Source: Porphyrobacter sp.
GTDB lineage: Bacteria; Pseudomonadota; Alphaproteobacteria; Sphingomonadales; Sphingomonadaceae
Direction of reading: 5' to 3'
NCBI GenBank assembly: GCA_018991295.1
Contig: JAGKSZ010000129.1
Location: 1 to 6,929, forward strand
Length of the DNA: 6,929 nt
In this document: positions 5,802 through 6,929 of the stretch, in pieces
How positions within the stretch are numbered: position 1 is the stretch's first letter
Layout: every line of letters starts with the position of its first letter
Notes under the pieces: model-generated
The model's database searches: none
Told to the model about the DNA's origin: nothing
Seen by the model: the letters and a program-made list of their open reading frames with translations, nothing else
Translations under genes and position numbers: made by a program

Positions 5802-6929
5802 ATGGCGGAAATGGATTGCCTCCCCCAGGCGCAGGAAGATGCGCGAATCGTGATGCTGATCGATGATGAGCCTGCACAAAGCCGCCTCATCACCGCCATT
5901 GCCGCGCGCGATGGCTGGCGCACCATCGTCGCCCCGGACGCGGAAACCGCAATCGCCATGCTTGGCACGCGCGAGGGGATGCAGCTGTCTGCGATCCTGC
6001 TCGATCAATGGGTGCCGGGCGATGATGCCTGCGCGCTGATTGCCGAGCTGAAATCGCGCCGCCCCGCCCTGCCGATCCTGATGCTCACCACCAGCGCCTC
6101 GCCGCTGCTGGCGGTCGAAGCGATGCGCGCGGGTGCTTCGGATTACCTCGTCAAGCCCGTCAGCCCCGATCGGCTGATGGAGGCGCTGCGCAGCGTTACC
6201 ACCCGCGTCGCCCAGCGCGATGAACTGGCGCCGCTGACCGAAAAGATGTCGGCCAGCCTCGATTTCGATGCGATGATCGGCACCGCGCCGTCTTTCCGCA
6301 CCGCGCTGGCGCAGGCCGCCAAGGCCGCGCGCGGGCATGGCCATGTGCTGATCGAAGGCGAAAGCGGCACCGGCAAGGAAATGCTGATGCGCGCCATGCA
6401 CGGCGCTTCCCCGCGCGCCAAGGAAAGCTTGCGGATCATCAACCTTGCCTCTGTCCCGCCCGGATCGATCGATTCGGTGCTGTTCGGCCATGAACCCGGC
6501 AGCTTCCCCGGCGCATTCGATCGCCAGATCGGCGCCTTCCAGCATTGCGACAACGGCACGCTGATCCTTGACGAGATCGACCGGCTCACCCCCGCGCTCC
6601 AGCAACGTCTGGCCGAGGCGCTGGAGACCGGCATCATCCGCCCCGTGGGGGCCAGCTACGGCTTCCGCGTCGATGTGCGCCTGCTGGTGACCAGCAATGT
6701 CGGGCTCGACCGGATGGTGGCAGCCGGACAGTTCGATGCCGGCCTTGCCGCCCGCCTTGGTGCGACCCGCATCGTGCTGCCGCCCTTGCGTGAACGCACC
6801 GGGGACATCCCCGCCCTCACCCGCCACTTCCTTGCCCGCATCGGTGAACAGCCGGGGCTCAACCACCTGTCCGTTTCCGACAGCGCGCTGGCGCTGCTGG
6901 CCGCCTATGACTGGCCGGGCAATGTCCGC
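5802..6929 (+). CDS. Response regulator with receiver and degenerate sigma54-type AAA+ domain, C-terminus cut by window edge
   Basis: The first 376 residues are visible. Residues about 15-130 form a receiver domain: acidic pair D21-D22, phosphoacceptor D68 (ILLDQW), T96 and K118 (LVKP), as in phosphorylated regulators of two-component systems. Residues about 157-376 form an NtrC-type AAA+ ATPase domain: Walker A GESGTGKE (186-193), Walker B TLILDEI (253-259), LPPLRERTGDIPAL (326-339) and the sensor II region YDWPGNVR (369-376). Two positions deviate from working sigma54 activators. The GAFTGA loop reads GSFPGA (233-238), and the first arginine-finger position is Asp312, only Arg318 remaining. 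A Fis-type DNA-binding domain is expected beyond the edge but not seen. The start could be ATG 5802 or ATG 5811; neither has a good ribosome site. The cognate kinase is not in the window. The gene is transcribed away from the pnt operon. Confidence 0.9.
   Translation, partial: MAEMDCLPQAQEDARIVMLIDDEPAQSRLITAIAARDGWRTIVAPDAETAIAMLGTREGMQLSAILLDQWVPGDDACALIAELKSRRPALPILMLTTSASPLLAVEAMRAGASDYLVKPVSPDRLMEALRSVTTRVAQRDELAPLTEKMSASLDFDAMIGTAPSFRTALAQAAKAARGHGHVLIEGESGTGKEMLMRAMHGASPRAKESLRIINLASVPPGSIDSVLFGHEPGSFPGAFDRQIGAFQHCDNGTLILDEIDRLTPALQQRLAEALETGIIRPVGASYGFRVDVRLLVTSNVGLDRMVAAGQFDAGLAARLGATRIVLPPLRERTGDIPALTRHFLARIGEQPGLNHLSVSDSALALLAAYDWPGNVR

Noticed and set aside
5718..6866. Open minus-strand frame of 382 codons antisense to the response regulator
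   Set aside because: The plus strand encodes unmistakable receiver and AAA+ motifs across the same bases. The antisense product is rich in Gly, Arg, His and Gln with no domain pattern.

Overview
The window is a gene-dense stretch of high-GC DNA. Its protein set points to an alphaproteobacterium, most likely a sphingomonad of the Erythrobacteraceae type. The evidence is the three-gene (split alpha subunit) proton-translocating transhydrogenase, a tiny bacterial aa3-type cytochrome oxidase subunit IV directly in front of it, and general protein style. The genus assignment is inference; no rRNA or marker gene is present.

Layout. From 5519 down to about 2158 on the minus strand runs a compact, probably single operon: aa3 oxidase subunit IV (40 aa), pntAA, pntAB, pntB and a small exported or membrane-anchored protein of unknown function (113 aa). 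Spacings are 12, 3, 3 and 14 bases. After a 126-base gap holding two direct copies of a 22-base repeat, the minus strand continues with a second unit: a secreted parallel beta-helix protein (398 aa), then a diheme c-type cytochrome of the SO2930/HNE_0200 family. The cytochrome gene overlaps the beta-helix gene by a GTGA junction and leaves the window at base 1 (279 residues visible). On the plus strand, divergent from the transhydrogenase operon across a 282-base intergenic region, starts a response regulator with a receiver domain and a sigma54-type AAA+ domain, cut by the right edge (376 residues visible).

How they fit. The oxidase subunit and the transhydrogenase both act at the inner membrane on the proton-motive force: the oxidase builds it, and PntAA-PntAB-PntB spends it to reduce NADP+ with NADH. 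The beta-helix/cytochrome pair is an envelope-located couple known from conserved co-occurrence but without an assigned function. It is the best candidate here for an uncharacterised system. The regulator has degenerate sigma54-contact and arginine-finger positions (GSFPGA instead of GAFTGA; Asp in place of the first arginine finger), so it may not be a conventional sigma54 activator.

No tRNA, rRNA, CRISPR array, insertion sequence or convincing intrinsic terminator was seen.
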